A stretch of DNA of 64,000 nucleotides from CAVSLM01 sp963728895 (GCA_963728895.1 CAVSLM010000005.1:1-64000); one strand, 5' to 3'. Shown: positions 38,608 through 50,820, counted from the stretch's first letter. Notes: generated by a model from the letters alone, not told the origin. A program made the numbers and translations.

Positions 38608-39168
38608 CCCTGGCTGTCCCGGAAGTTGGTTGCTGATGCGCAACGGGCGTTCGCACAAATCCTGTGCCTTCAATGCACGAGCAGTCGAAGTATTCTACTG
38701 GTTGAAGCAAATGCCCGAGAAGCTTCGTGTTCCAGGCGCGTACAGAGCCGACAGCTGTGTACGGGCTACGCACCGCGATGCTGCGGCGCGCAGCGCCGCG
38801 GCGTTCGGACTGCACAGGCATCGCGGGAGCCGAGGCGGGTGCCTGCCGCTGCCCGATGATGCCGGTGCCGGTAATGCGGGCACCCGTGGGAGCTATGCAC
38901 CGCGATCCTGCGGCGCGCCGCTGACTTCGAGCGCTGAATAGACATCGCGGGAACTGCGGCCCTGCGGGCCGCAATCGCGCCGCCGGGAGCGACGCTCCTA
39001 CGGGTGATTCCCTTACCGGCGGAGCATCGGGCTGGCGGGGGCGAGCCTCTCCCAGGTGATTCGTATACCAGCAGGAGCGAGGCTCTCAATGGTGATTCGT
39101 TTACCGGCGGGAGCAGCAAGTGTGGGGTGCGACCGCTCCCACGATTGCGCATCAAGTTACCGGACGAT
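38608..39168. other. Repeat-rich intergenic region between RAYT 2 and dsbD
   Basis: No supported gene. Most of it is family-B REP material (38757-39010), followed by two loosely repeated 30-base segments with the common phrase GGTGATTC.. TACCGGCGG (39003-39115). ORFs here on both strands are repeat artefacts. Confidence 0.5.
38757..39010. repeat. Family-B REP composite, copy 2 (upstream side of RAYT 2), partly duplicated
   Basis: Holds the block GCACCGCGATGCTGCGGCGC first, then a second fuller copy with GATGATGCCGGTGCCGG, GCACCGCGATCCTGCGGCGC, GCGGCCC-TGC-GGGCCGC and CCGGGAGCGACGCTCCTACG. Orientation is the same as copy 1, so RAYT 2 lies between direct repeats of the composite. Confidence 0.85.
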
Positions 39169-41495
39169 CTATTCCGTCACGTCCTTCGCAGACGCTGATG
39201 CCAACCCCAGCGCCTGGCGGACGTGGGCGTGAAACTTGGGAGCCTCCATGAAACCCACCACGCGATACGCACGCCGCTCCTGGCCTTCGGGGCTGAAGAA
39301 CAGGATGGCGGGGGGGCCGAACAGGCCGAAGCGTTTCAGCAGGGCCCTGTCCTCGGGGTCGTTGGGTGTGACGTCGGTCTGCAACAGCACGGTCTGCGAC
39401 AGTGCCTGTCGTACGTTGGGATCGGAAAAGGTGTACTTCTCCATCTCCCGGCAAGAGACGCACCAGTCGGCGTAGAAATCGAGCATCACCGGCCGGCCGG
39501 TGGCGGCGGCCAGCGCCCGATCGAGGCCCTCGACACCCTTCACCTGGCGAAACGGCAGGCCGCGCTCGAAACCGGCGTCGCCTCCTGCGCCCGGGCCCTG
39601 CGCGACCAGGGTGCCGCGCAGCGGTTGCAGCAAGTCGCCACCGCCGATGGAGGCGCCCGCCAGCAGCAGCGCGCCGTAGATCACGCCCACCAGGCCCAGC
39701 CCTTTCCATAACTTGCTCCAGCCGGAGGCGTCGGGACGGAGCTGGGTCATGGCACCCATGTAGATGCCGGACACGATCAGCAGTACCGCCCAAAGCGTCA
39801 TGCTCAGCGCAGGCGGCAGGATGCGCTCCAGCATCCAGATTGCCACCGCAAGCAGCAGCACACCGAACACCGCCTTGACAGCATCCATCCACGCGCCCGC
39901 GCGTGGCAGGAGCTTGCCCGCCGAGGTGCCGATCACCAGCAGCGGAAAACCCATGCCCAGGCTCATGCTGAACAGCGCGAGCCCGCCCAGCGTCGCATCG
40001 CCGGTCTGACCGATCACCAGCAACGCGCCCGCCAGCGGCGCCGCGACACAGGGTCCGACGATCAGTGCAGAGAGCAGGCCCATGACCGCCACTCCGGCCA
40101 GTGTGCCGCCGCGCTGGCGGTTGCTGACCTCGGTGAGCTTGCTCTGCAGGGCGCTCGGCATCTGCAGCTCATAGAAACCGAACATGGACAATGCCAGCAG
40201 CACGAACACGGCGGCGAACGCGGTCAGGATCCATGGATTCTGGAAGACGGCCTGCAGGTTTTCCCCGAACAACCCGGCGAACACTCCGGCGGCCGTATAC
40301 GTGACCGCGACGGCGAGCACGTAGACCAGCGACAGCGTAAAGGCGCGACGCGTGGTGAGCGCGCTGCCCTGACCGACGATGATGCTCGACAGGATGGGGA
40401 TCATGGGGAAAACGCAGGGTGTGAAGGCCAGCAGCACACCCAGCCCGAAGAACAGGCCCATGCTCAGCCACAGCGGACTTTCCAGCAGCGTTCTGGCCAA
40501 CCGGTCCTGCTCGGAGATCGGAGCGCCGGATGCCTCTTCCCGCGCCGGAGCTGCGATGGGTGCCGCAGCCACGCCTGGCTGCGCGCCTGCAGTGCCGGCC
40601 CCTGCCGCAGGCAGCAGCACGGCGACGGTCCTGGTAATGGGTGGATAGCAGATGCCGGCCTCGGCGCAGCCCTGGTAGGTCGCCTGCAGCTTCACGGACT
40701 GGGCCGCCGCCTGAAGTGCGCTGCAGCGGCAGGCGTGCGGCGACATCGTGGTGATAGACCTCGATGCGTCCGAAGAACTCGTCGTTCCTTGACCTCGCCG
40801 GGCGGCAGTTCGGCGTCCTTCAGGGTGACGCCGGAGGCGTCCTCCAGGCGGAACTTGAACTTGTCGCGATACAGATAGTAGCCGTCGGCCACGTCCCAGT
40901 GTGCCAGCAGCGCGTCACCACCGTCGGGCTCGGCGGAGAACCGGAACGCCTCGTCGGGATCGAGGAATTCGGATTCGCCTTCCGCGGCGGCGTAGTCTTC
41001 GCCGAACGAGGAGAGTGCCGCAGTCGCGGCGGCGGCGGGCGGGGTTGCGGCCTTGGCGTTCTGCGCGGTGAAAGCGAGGCTGGCCTTCTGCGTCTGCGGC
41101 GGATAGCACACGCCGACGTCGGCGCAGCCCTGCGACTTCGCGTCGAGCTCGAAGCTTTGCGGGGCGCCCGTCGCCCGCGTGAACGGAATTTCCACTACCA
41201 GCGTGTCGCGGTAGATGGGCATCTTGCCGAAGAACTCATCGTCCTTGATGTGGGCTTCCGGAAATCTCGGTGCTCCGAGCTCGATCCCCGGAGCCGATGT
41301 GCTGAAGTGGATCTTGTCGCGATACAGGTAATAACCGTGCGCAATGTCCCACTCGGCCCGGACCATCTGCGAATCGGCCAGCGCGGCGTGGAACCGGAAA
41401 GCCTGATCGGCCGGGAGGAGATCGTCTTCGCTGACGGCGTGCGCGCACAACGCAAACGCCAACAGCACCGGCAACAGCAGCAGGGATCGTTTCAT
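39169..41495 (-). CDS. dsbD: Thiol:disulfide interchange protein DsbD with two N-terminal sensor domains; two frameshifts
   Basis: Carries electrons from cytoplasmic thioredoxin to periplasmic partners. Signal peptide ending AFALCAHA, then two successive alpha domains, each with the reactive cysteine pair: SQGCADVGVCYPP and YQGCAEAGICYPP. The transmembrane beta domain follows (LLAFTPCVFPMIPIL and LIVGPCVAAPL), and the thioredoxin-like gamma domain ends the protein with FYADWCVSCREME. The frame is broken twice around 40730-40790; removing one A from GGAACGACGAG and one C from AGTCCGTGAAG (coding strand) gives a continuous protein. The second alpha domain makes it about 200 residues longer than E. 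coli DsbD. Co-directional with cutA, seven bases downstream of it. Confidence 0.92.
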
Positions 41496-41502
41496 GGTGT
41501 TG

Positions 41503-41827
41503 TCAGGGGTGGGAAACGCAGGTGTCGATCCAGCCCAGATAGCCGGGCAGACCCGTGGCCACTCCGACCGCGATCACCTCGGGAAGTTCATAAGGGTGCA
41601 GCTCGGAAATGGATTTTTCCAGTTCCGGAATAGGCTGTGGCATGCGTCTTGATGATCAGCAGCCATTCCTCCGCACTTTGCCGCTGCTCCTGCCATCGAT
41701 AGACGGACGTGACGGCGGGGACGATGTTGACACACGCCGCCAGTCGGCGGTCGACCAGCTCCTCGGCGATGCGGCGCGCGCTGGCCGCGTCGGGACAAGT
41801 GCAGAACACAATCAGATGCTCGGACAT
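41503..41827 (-). CDS. cutA: Divalent-cation tolerance protein CutA, one-base frameshift
   Basis: Small trimeric protein of the CutA1 family, named for copper tolerance. Motifs: VFCTCPDAASARRIAEELVDRRLAACVN, SVYRWQEQ, EEWLLIIKT. After HATAY the frame breaks; removing one T (TATTCC to TATCC, coding strand, near 41637) restores PELEKSISELHPYELPEVIAV and GYLGWIDTC to the stop at 41503. The start ATG 41827 gives SEHLIVF; four residues of open frame lie upstream. Its stop is seven bases before the dsbD start, so both are likely in one operon, a common gammaproteobacterial pairing. Confidence 0.92.
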
Positions 41828-42101
41828 GGCGCGAAGCATACGTCATCCGACAGGCGGGTCAACGGGCGGAGAGCAGGCGAAAGTGCGCACTTGCGCCGGC
41901 GTCGGTGGTGGCGCTTTGGACACCGAGAGGTGGGATGGGTCCATACCATCAGCCTGGTGGGCATGGCACGCGCCACGGCAAGACCCTTCCCTCCGAAGGA
42001 TCATTATCATCCGCCGGGTGTGGCGGCTCCCGAAGCGGGATCACGCTGCGCCCTTCCGGGCCCTCCTGTACGCGCCCGGAGTACTGCGGTAAGGTGGCCC
42101 G

Positions 42102-42563
42102 ATGCCTCTGCTGCGCCTGCTATTCCTGGTCTTCCTGCTGGTTCCGATCATCGAGATCTATCTGCTGATCAAGGTCGGCGGACTGATCGGAGCCATCCCG
42201 ACCGTGTTCCTCGTGGTGTTCACTGCGGTTCTGGGCGCGCTGCTCGTTCGCCATCAGGGACTGGTGACCCTGCAGCGTGTGCAGGCGTTGCTTGAGCGCG
42301 GAGAGCTTCCCGCGCTCGAGCTGCTCGAAGGCCTGGTGGTGCTGATCGCCGGAGCGCTCCTGCTCACGCCCGGGTTTTTCACCGATACCATCGGTTTCCT
42401 GTGTCTGGTACCGTCTTTGCGGCGCCGGGCGTTGCGCTGGGCCATTGGCCACCACCTGATCCGTCCTCAGGGTCCCCCGCCCGGCAGCGCACCGCCCGCC
42501 GGTGGGCGCGTTCTGGAAGGTGAGTTCACCCGAGAGGATCCTTCGCCGGACCGCCACCCGTAA
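42102..42563 (+). CDS. fxsA: FxsA family membrane protein
   Basis: Inner-membrane protein of 153 residues with three to four hydrophobic segments: LLFLVFLLVPIIEIYLLIKVG at the start and LVVLIAGALLLTPGFFTDTIG in the middle, the two regions that define FxsA. In E. coli the protein relieves F-exclusion of phage T7 when overproduced; its normal role is unknown. The hydrophilic tail is disordered. Location directly upstream of groES-groEL, in the same direction, is typical. Confidence 0.92.
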   Translation: MPLLRLLFLVFLLVPIIEIYLLIKVGGLIGAIPTVFLVVFTAVLGALLVRHQGLVTLQRVQALLERGELPALELLEGLVVLIAGALLLTPGFFTDTIGFLCLVPSLRRRALRWAIGHHLIRPQGPPPGSAPPAGGRVLEGEFTREDPSPDRHP

Positions 42564-42649
42564 GAGGGTACAGCGCCCGCTCGCGTTTGATCGGTCCTGC
42601 GGCGCGGCCGCGGTGCGGTTTTTCAGTCTGCCCGGGGCAACTCGGCGAC

Positions 42650-42715
42650 TGCGGCGTTGCTCGCCGCAATCGCGCCGCCGGGAGCGACGCCCCTGACGGG
42701 CGACTCGGCAATGGT
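42650..42715. repeat. Degenerate family-B REP element
   Basis: GCCGCAATCGCGCCGCCGGG followed by AGCGACGCCCCTGACGGGCG is a diverged single copy of the REP seen at 38053 and 38962. It lies in the fxsA-groES intergenic space. Confidence 0.65.
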
Positions 42716-42805
42716 CGGGCGCCGGGCCGATCCCCTTGCGCGGAGGAAGTGGCGGGTTTCCCCTCGAGAGCACGCCGCATTCCCGCAGTTTCCCTTCACG
42801 AGCTC

Positions 42806-42833
42806 TTGACGGCGCCGTTTTGCGGGCTATTAT
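42806..42833 (+). promoter_or_regulatory. Sigma-70-like groES promoter
   Basis: TTGACG (42806-42811) and TATTAT (42828-42833) are separated by 16 bases. The -10 box abuts the CIRCE operator, so HrcA binding would block initiation directly. Confidence 0.7.
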
Positions 42834-42859
42834 TGGCACTCACTTGAGGCGAGTGCTAA
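42833..42859 (+). promoter_or_regulatory. CIRCE operator (HrcA-binding inverted repeat)
   Basis: TTGGCACTC, nine-base spacer, GAGTGCTAA. It differs from the canonical TTAGCACTC-N9-GAGTGCTAA at one base in the left arm. It lies 65 bases upstream of groES and predicts repression of groESL by HrcA with heat induction through GroEL titration. The hrcA gene is not in the window. Confidence 0.93.
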
Positions 42860-42924
42860 TAACTGATCGTTGCACGTGCCTTTTTGTGCCGTTCTAAATT
42901 GATGGTTGGAAAGGAGAAAAATCC

Positions 42925-43215
42925 ATGAACATTCGTCCGTTACATGATCGCGTCATCATCAAGCGCATGGAGGAGGAGCGCACCAGCCCGGGTGGCATCG
43001 TGATTCCGGACACGGCTGCGGAGAAGCCCATCAAGGGCGAGGTGATCGCCGTCGGTAAGGGCAAGATCCTGGAGAGCGGCGAAGTCCGTCCCCTGGATGT
43101 GAAGGTCGGAGACAGTGTGCTGTTCGGGAAATACTCCGGCACCGAGGTCAAGGTCAATGGGCAGGACCTGCTGGTGATGCGCGAAGAAGACATCATGGCT
43201 GTCATCGAGGCCTGA
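42925..43215 (+). CDS. groES: Co-chaperonin GroES
   Basis: Ten-kDa chaperonin cap, 96 residues. Textbook motifs: MNIRPLHDRVIIKRMEEE, SPGGIVIPDTAAEKP (mobile loop) and the terminal EEDIMAVIEA. An AAGGAG sequence sits ten bases before the ATG. Works with GroEL, 73 bases downstream. Confidence 0.98.
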   Translation: MNIRPLHDRVIIKRMEEERTSPGGIVIPDTAAEKPIKGEVIAVGKGKILESGEVRPLDVKVGDSVLFGKYSGTEVKVNGQDLLVMREEDIMAVIEA

Positions 43216-43288
43216 ACGGCTTCGCGCTGCACATCCGACACGCCCATCCGGAATTCCGTACTCAACGAACAGCAAGAGGACACATCTT

Positions 43289-44939
<1,651 letters not shown>

Positions 44940-44975
44940 GTCGTTCGCCGCGTCGCTCCTCCGAGTGACAGGAAA

Positions 44976-45005
44976 AGCCCCGCCGGAAACGGCGGGGCTT
45001 TTTTT
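44976..45005 (+). terminator. Intrinsic terminator of groESL
   Basis: AGCCCCGCCG-GAAA-CGGCGGGGCT: a perfect ten-base stem with a GAAA tetraloop followed by a run of six T. Starts 37 bases after the groEL stop. Confidence 0.95.
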
Positions 45006-45058
45006 GTTGTTGTCGTCCGTCTACCGTCCGCAAGTCGCATCGGCGCCGGGCGGTGCGA

Positions 45059-45240
45059 AGCGGGCACCTGCCGCTGATCGATGATGCCGGTGCCGCAATG
45101 TTGGCGCCCGTGCGGGGCTATGCACCGCGATTCTGCGGCGCACAGCGCCGCGGCGTTCGGAGTCTGTACAGGCATCGCAGTACCGCGGCTCTGCGGGCCG
45201 CGATCGCGCCGCCGGGAGCGACGCTCCCACAGGTGTTCAT
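45059..45240. repeat. Family-B REP composite, copy 3
   Basis: Same order of blocks as copies 1 and 2: GATCGATGATGCCGGTGCCG, GCACCGCGATTCTGCGGCGC, TGCGGGCCGCGATCGCGCCG and GGGAGCGACGCTCCCACAGG. A partial extra piece (CGCGGCGTTCGGAGTCTGTAC) is repeated at 45155 and 45269. No transposase gene is nearby, so this is a dispersed copy. Confidence 0.85.
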
Positions 45241-45610
45241 TCGACCTGCCGCGCGCGGCGCGCCGCCCCGCGGCGTTCGGAGTCTGTACTGCAGTGGTAG
45301 TCCGGATGGAACGAAGTGGAATCCGGGGTCTGGCAACCACAAGGCCGGCCCGATTCCAATGTTACTCGGGCACCATCGGCCTCGCCCGTTGGGCCCAGTT
45401 GCGCTGCGCGTCCCTTCCTCGATTGCGCTTCGCTTCATCGAGGCTACGACTTCTGCCGCGCCGCCGCGAGCTTCAGAAATGACTGCGGCCCATGCGGGCT
45501 GCGTTCGCGCCGCAGGGAGCGATGCTCCCACGCAGAGGATTCGTCTTGCCGCCCGCAGGCCAGCGACGATGCGGTTGCCACGACGCCGCGCGGGCCAGTA
45601 AGCTCGCCGG
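45241..45610. other. groEL-glnE intergenic remainder
   Basis: No supported gene. Contains a degenerate family-B REP at about 45485-45535 (GCGCCGCAGGGAGCGATGCTCCCACG) and otherwise nothing I recognise. The glnE promoter should lie near its end, but no clear boxes are visible. Confidence 0.45.
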
Positions 45611-48558
45611 ATGGTCTCTTTCCGTGCTTCGCGTTCCCGGGCGCTTGCTTCCACGATGGCCGATCGGCTGTCCCCGGCGCTGCGCGAGGAGGTGGACCGT
45701 CATTGGCAGGACTACCTGGAGGCGGCGGCGCAGGCCAAAGCACCCGTCCCTGCCCATCCCGATTTCCTCGCCGTGCTGCGTCGCGTCTGGGCAATGAGCC
45801 CGTTCGTCGCCCGAAGCTGCGGCCGCCATCCGGATCTGCTCGCCGATCTGCTTGCCAGTGGAGATCTGCTGACCGACACGGGAGCCGGCGAATATCCGGC
45901 GCGACTGCGCGACGCTCTCGCCACGGCAACCGACGACCGTCAGCTGGGGGCCGCGCTGCGTCGCATACGACGCCGCGAAATGGTGCGCATCGCGTGGCGC
46001 GACCTTGCAGGCTGGGCGGGCCTGGAGCAGACGCTTTCCGATCTCACGGAGCTGGCGGATGCCTGCATTGCTGCGGCGCTGGCGCGGCTCGATGCCTGGC
46101 AGTGCGAGGAGTGGAGCGTACCCCTGGACGGTTCCGGCACGCGCCAGCACCTGGTAGTCCTGGGGATGGGCAAGCTGGGCGCCGGCGAGCTCAACTTCTC
46201 TTCCGACGTCGATCTCGTCTTCGCCTATCCCGGAGGACGGCGCAACCACGGACGGCCGGCACGAGCAACGAGGAATATTTCCCCGCCTGGGGCAGCGGCT
46301 GATCCAGCGTCCTCGACCAGCGCACCGCCGAAGGGTTCGTCTTCCGCGTCGACATGCGCCTGCGTCCCTTCGGCGACAGCGGCCCGCTCGTCATGAGCTT
46401 CGCCGCCATGGAAGAGTACTACCAGGAACATGGCCGCGACTGGGAACGCTACGCCATGATCAAGGCGCGGCCGGTCGCGGGCGACAGGCGGCCGGCCAGG
46501 CGCTGCTGGCCTGCTGCGGCCCTTCGTCTACCGCCGTTACCTGGACTTCGGCGCCTTCGAATCCCTGCGCGCCATGAAGACCATGATCGCGCACGAAGTA
46601 GAGCGCAAGGGACTTGCCGCCAACATCAAGCTGGGTCCCGGCGGCATCCGCGAGGTCGAGTTCATCGGCCAGATCTTTCAGCTGATCCGCGGCGGGCGTG
46701 AGCCGGAGCTGCAGGAACGCGGAATTCTCGCGGTGCTGGCGCAGCTCGGTGCCGACGGCACTTCCGAGACGTCACCCGCGCGCTCGATGCGGCTTATGTG
46801 TTTCTGCGCCGGATCGAGAACCGCCTGCAGGAGATCGCCGATCAGCAGATCCATGAGCTGCCGGGGGACGCGGACCGGCATGCGCGCCTCGCGCTCGCCA
46901 TGGGCTATGACGACTGGAGCGGCGTGTCACGGCCGCGCTGGCGCGGACAGCGCGCAGGCGGTCCAGGGGCATTTCGAGCGATGTTCGCCGCGCCCGAGGC
47001 GGCGATCCGCGCACGCCGGTGACAGCGCCGAGCTGGATGCCCTGTGGAGCGGCGGCCCGGTGCACGACGGCGGGCCGCGGCTCCTCGCCGCGGATCGGCT
47101 TTCGCGAGGCCGGACGAGGTGCTGCGCCTGCTCGACCGTCTGCGCAGCGGCACACCTACCGCGAGCTTGAGCGCTGACGCGGGCGCCAGCGCCTGGACCG
47201 GCTGATGCCGCTGCTGCTGCGCGCCGCCGGTCCGTGGAGGCGCCGGACCAGACCCTGCCGCGGCTGCATTCTGGACGTCGTCGAATCGGTGGGCGGTCGC
47301 ACCGCCTATCTGGCGCTGCTGGCCGAGCACCCCACGGCGCTGCCGCGGCTGGTGAAGCTGGCCGACGCCAGCCCCTGGATCGCCGCGCTTCTGGCGCAGC
47401 ACCCGGTGCTGCTGGACGAGCTGCTCGATCCGCGCACGCTCTAGCGCCGCGGCCGACCGCGAGCGCTGCGGCCGACTGCGCGCGCGCCTGCACCAGCGTC
47501 GCCGGCCGACGACCTGGAGTCGCAGATGGAGCCGCTGCGCATTTCAAGCAGGCCAACGTGCTGCGCGTCGCGGCGGCGGACGTCAGCGGGACGCTGCCGC
47601 TGATGCGGGTGAGCAACCACCTCACCGGACATCGCCGAGATCGGTGCTCGAGCGAGGTCTGGACCTCGCCTGGAATCATCTGGCGGCACGCCACGGAGTG
47701 CCCGCGCTGCTGGCTGGACGGCGCGCCGTGCGAACGGCCGGCTTCGCCGTCATCGGCTACGGCAAGCTCGGCGGGCTCGAGCTCGGCTACGGCTCGGACC
47801 TGGACCTGGTGTTCCTGCACGACGGCGCTGGACGGGCGCCAGGTCACCGCGGCGGACCCAGGCCGATCGATAACGCGTGTTTTTCGCCGACTGGGCCAGC
47901 GCATGATCCACCTGCTGACCGCCCACACCCGGCCGGCATGCTCTACGAAGTGGACATGCGCCTGCGGCCGAGCGGCGATCTCCGGCATGCTGGTCCGGCC
48001 TCGAGGCCTTCGGCGACTACCAGCTGCACGAGGCCTGGACCTGGGAGCATCAGGCCCTGATGCGCGCGCGCGGGCCGTGGCGGGCGACCGGCGCGCTGGC
48101 GCGCGCTTCGCAGGCGATCCGCGCCGCGCGTGCTCGGGCGCGACCGCGCGATGCCGAAGCGCTGCGGCGCGACGTGCGCGAGATGCGCGAGCGCATGCGC
48201 GCGCGAGCTCGGCACGCGCGGCGCCGGCTTCGACCTCAAGCAGGACCCGGGTGGTATCGTCGACATCGAATTCATGGTTCAATATGGCGTCCTTTTGTGG
48301 TCGCATCACCACCCCGCTCTGTTGACCTACACCGACAACGTCCGGTTGCTCGATGGGTTCGCCCAGGCCGGGCTGATGAGCACCGCCGACAGCCGCGCAC
48401 TGGCCGAGGTCTATCGTGCCTTCCGCGCCCAGGTACATCGCCTGACCTTGCAGGAGGAGCCCGCAGTGGTCGAGGCGGGCGCCTTCGCCGGCGAGCGGGC
48501 GCTGGTCGAGCAGATCTGGCAGCAGTGGCTGGAGGAAGCGCCAGGGCCGGCAGACTGA
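45611..48558 (+). CDS. glnE: Glutamine synthetase adenylyltransferase/deadenylylase, many frameshifts
   Basis: Bifunctional regulator of glutamine synthetase. Both nucleotidyltransferase halves are recognisable: LGMGKLGAGELNFSSDVDLVFAY in the N-terminal half and IGYGKLGGLELGYGSDLDLVFLHD in the C-terminal half, with RPFGDSGPLVMSFAAMEEYY, KLGPGGIREVEFIGQIFQLI and DPGGIVDIEFMVQYGVLLWS between and after. From about 46235 to 48220 the frame changes at least eight times by single bases, yet each piece is conserved. Either a badly base-called segment or a young pseudogene; the retained conservation favours the former. Start 45611 or 45656. Next gene is ilvE. Confidence 0.9.
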
Positions 48559-48600
48559 ACGCCGCCGCCCGGCGGGGGCAATCCGAGGAGATCAATCGCT

Positions 48601-49525
48601 ATGACGATGGACGACCGCGACGGCGTCATCTGGCTGGACGGCGAGCTGGTGCCGTGGCGCGAGGCCAAGGTGCACGTGCTCACCCACACCCTGCACTACG
48701 GCATGGGTGTGTTCGAGGGCGTGCGCGCCTACCGCACGGCGCGCGGACCGGCGATCTTCCGCTTGCAGGCACACACCGACCGGCTGTTCCGCTCGGCGCA
48801 CATCCTGTGCATCCCCATTCCCTACGACAAGGACACCCTCAACGCCGCAACGCGCGCCGCAGTGCGCGAGAACGGACTCGACGCCTGCTACATCCGCCCG
48901 ATGTGCTTCTACGGCTCGGAGGGCATGGGCCTGCGCGCCGACAATCTGCGCGTGCATACCATGATCGCCGCCTGGTCGTGGGGCGCCTACCTGGGCGCGG
49001 AGAACATGGAGCGGGGCATCCGCATCAAGACCTCCTCGTTCACCCGCCACCACGTCAACATCACCATGTGCAAGGCCAAGGCGAACGGCAACTACATGAA
49101 CTCGATGCTGGCACTGCGCGAGGCGCTGTCGCTGCGGCTATGACGAGGCACTGCTGCTCGATGCCGAAGGCTACGTCGCCGAAGGCAGCGGCGAGAACGT
49201 GTTCATCGTGCGCGACGGCGTGCTCTACACGCCGGAGCTCACCTCGGCGCTGGACGGTATCACCCGCGACACCATCCTGGTTCTCGCCGCCGAGCTGGGG
49301 CTGATGGTGCGCGAGAAGCGCATCACGCGCGACGAGGTGTACATTGCCGACGAGGCGTTCTTCACCGGCACGGCCGCGGAAGTGACCCCGATTCGCGAGG
49401 TCGACGGCCGCAGCATCGGGACCGGGACCCGCGGGCCGGTCACCGAGCGCCTGCAGAGCGCCTATTTCGACCTGGTACACGGGCGCGGCGAGTCGCATCC
49501 CGAGTGGCTGGCGGCGGTGGACTGA
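48601..49525 (+). CDS. ilvE: Branched-chain amino acid aminotransferase, one-base frameshift
   Basis: Class IV PLP aminotransferase, last step of valine, leucine and isoleucine synthesis. Motifs: THTLHYGMGVFEGVRAY, PMCFYGSEGMGL, the PLP lysine in CKAKANGNYMNS, then after a frameshift GYDEALLLDAEGYVAEGSGENVFIVRDG and TGTAAEVTPI. One inserted base at about 49131 (CTGTCGCTGCGG) separates the two frames. Start ATG 48601, or 48607. Follows glnE by 42 bases and is followed by the CHCC zinc-finger gene, a frequent order. Confidence 0.95.
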
Positions 49526-49557
49526 GCGTCCCGGATGAAAACGAACGAGGAGGCTGC

Positions 49558-49773
49558 GTGAGCGCGACCGATACTCCCCAAACGCCGCGCGCCGGCGCCG
49601 ACACGCCCAACGCCCGGCAGCGTTACGAAGTCACGCGCGCCGATTTGCCGCTGCACTGTCCGATGCCGGACATGAGTCTGTGGAACTCCCACCCGCGCGT
49701 CTATCTGCCGATCGAGGCCACCGGCCAGGCCAAGTGTCCGTACTGCGGCACGGACTTCGTGCTGAAGGACTGA
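49558..49773 (+). CDS. Small zinc-finger (CHCC-type) protein
   Basis: A 71-residue protein with the zinc-ligand set of the zf-CHCC family: LHCPMP...WNSHPRVYLP...AKCPYCGTDFVL (Cys, His, Cys-x2-Cys). Related to the mitochondrial complex I accessory subunit NDUFS6; the bacterial role is not established. GTG 49558 is preferred because AACGAGGAGG lies just upstream. Its position after ilvE is conserved in many gammaproteobacteria. Confidence 0.88.
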   Translation: MSATDTPQTPRAGADTPNARQRYEVTRADLPLHCPMPDMSLWNSHPRVYLPIEATGQAKCPYCGTDFVLKD

Positions 49774-49842
49774 CGGTTCCCGGTTCGGATTGCGCGACTT
49801 GCCCGAACGGACGCCACTGGCCAGCGCGGACCGCCACGCGCC

Positions 49843-50820
49843 ATGAACTGCTGGCGCCTGAGCGAGCCCAAGGCGGGTATGGAAGTGCAGTGCCTGGCAC
49901 TCGCCGAAACGCTGGGCGTACCCGGCGAGCGCAAGCAGGTCCTGCGGCGCCTGCCGTGGAGCCTCCTTCCGCTGCGACTCTGGCGCTCGCCCCTGAGCGC
50001 ACCGGCACGCGGGAGCGATGCCTTGCTTCCGCCCTGGCCGGAACTGCTCATCAGCTGCGGGCGCTATGCCGCGGGCGTGGCGCTCGGCATCAAACGCGCC
50101 GCGGGCCCGCGGACGTTCGCGGTGCACATCCAGGACCCTCACGTCGACCCGGCGCGGTTCGATCTGGTGGTGGTGCCGCGTCACGATACCCTGCGCGGGC
50201 CCAATGTGATGGTGACACGCGGCTCACTGCATCGTGTCACGCCGCAATTGCTTGCTGCCGAGTCACACCGCTTCGCGCCGCTGGTCGCCACGCTGCCGCG
50301 GCCGCTGGTCACGGTGCTGGTGGGTGGTGCCACGGCGCGCTACCGCTTCGGCGCACGCGAGGCGCAGGCGCTGGTCGAGCGCCTTTGCGGCCTGACGCGC
50401 GAGTACGGCGCAGGTCTCGCCGTCACGGTCTCGCGACGCACCGGTGCAGAGATCACCGAGGTGCTGCGCCACGGCCTGCGCGACCTGCCGGCAGTGCTCT
50501 GGGATGGCACCGGAGAGAATCCATACTTCGGCTTTCTCGGGCTCGCGGAGTACATCCTGGTGACCTGTGATTCGGTGAACATGACCACCGAAGCCTGCGC
50601 CACCGGGAAGCCGGTATTCGTCCTCGATCTGCCGGGCGGCTCGCGGCGGTTCCGGGACTTCCATGCGGGCCTGCAGGCGGAGGGTTATACACGGGCCTTC
50701 GGCGGCTGTCTCGCCGAGTGGAGCCATCCACCGTTGAACGACAATCAGGCGGTCGCTGCCGAGATCCGCAGGCACGTGCCGGCGCTTGCTGCGCCGCCGC
50801 CCGCGGTGGTTGATCTATAG
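49843..50820 (+). CDS. ELM1-family (mitochondrial fission ELM1-like) protein
   Basis: A 325-residue protein of the ELM1/DUF1022 family. N-terminal CWRLSEPKAGMEVQCLALAETLG matches the family opening, VHIQDPHVDPARFDLVVVPRHD is its most characteristic segment, and VTCDSVNMTTEACATGKPVFVLDL resembles the donor-binding C-terminal half of a GT-B fold. Bacterial members occur in envelope-glycan loci. The biochemical activity is unknown; a nucleotide-sugar-dependent role is an inference from fold and neighbours. Confidence 0.85.
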   Translation: MNCWRLSEPKAGMEVQCLALAETLGVPGERKQVLRRLPWSLLPLRLWRSPLSAPARGSDALLPPWPELLISCGRYAAGVALGIKRAAGPRTFAVHIQDPHVDPARFDLVVVPRHDTLRGPNVMVTRGSLHRVTPQLLAAESHRFAPLVATLPRPLVTVLVGGATARYRFGAREAQALVERLCGLTREYGAGLAVTVSRRTGAEITEVLRHGLRDLPAVLWDGTGENPYFGFLGLAEYILVTCDSVNMTTEACATGKPVFVLDLPGGSRRFRDFHAGLQAEGYTRAFGGCLAEWSHPPLNDNQAVAAEIRRHVPALAAPPPAVVDL

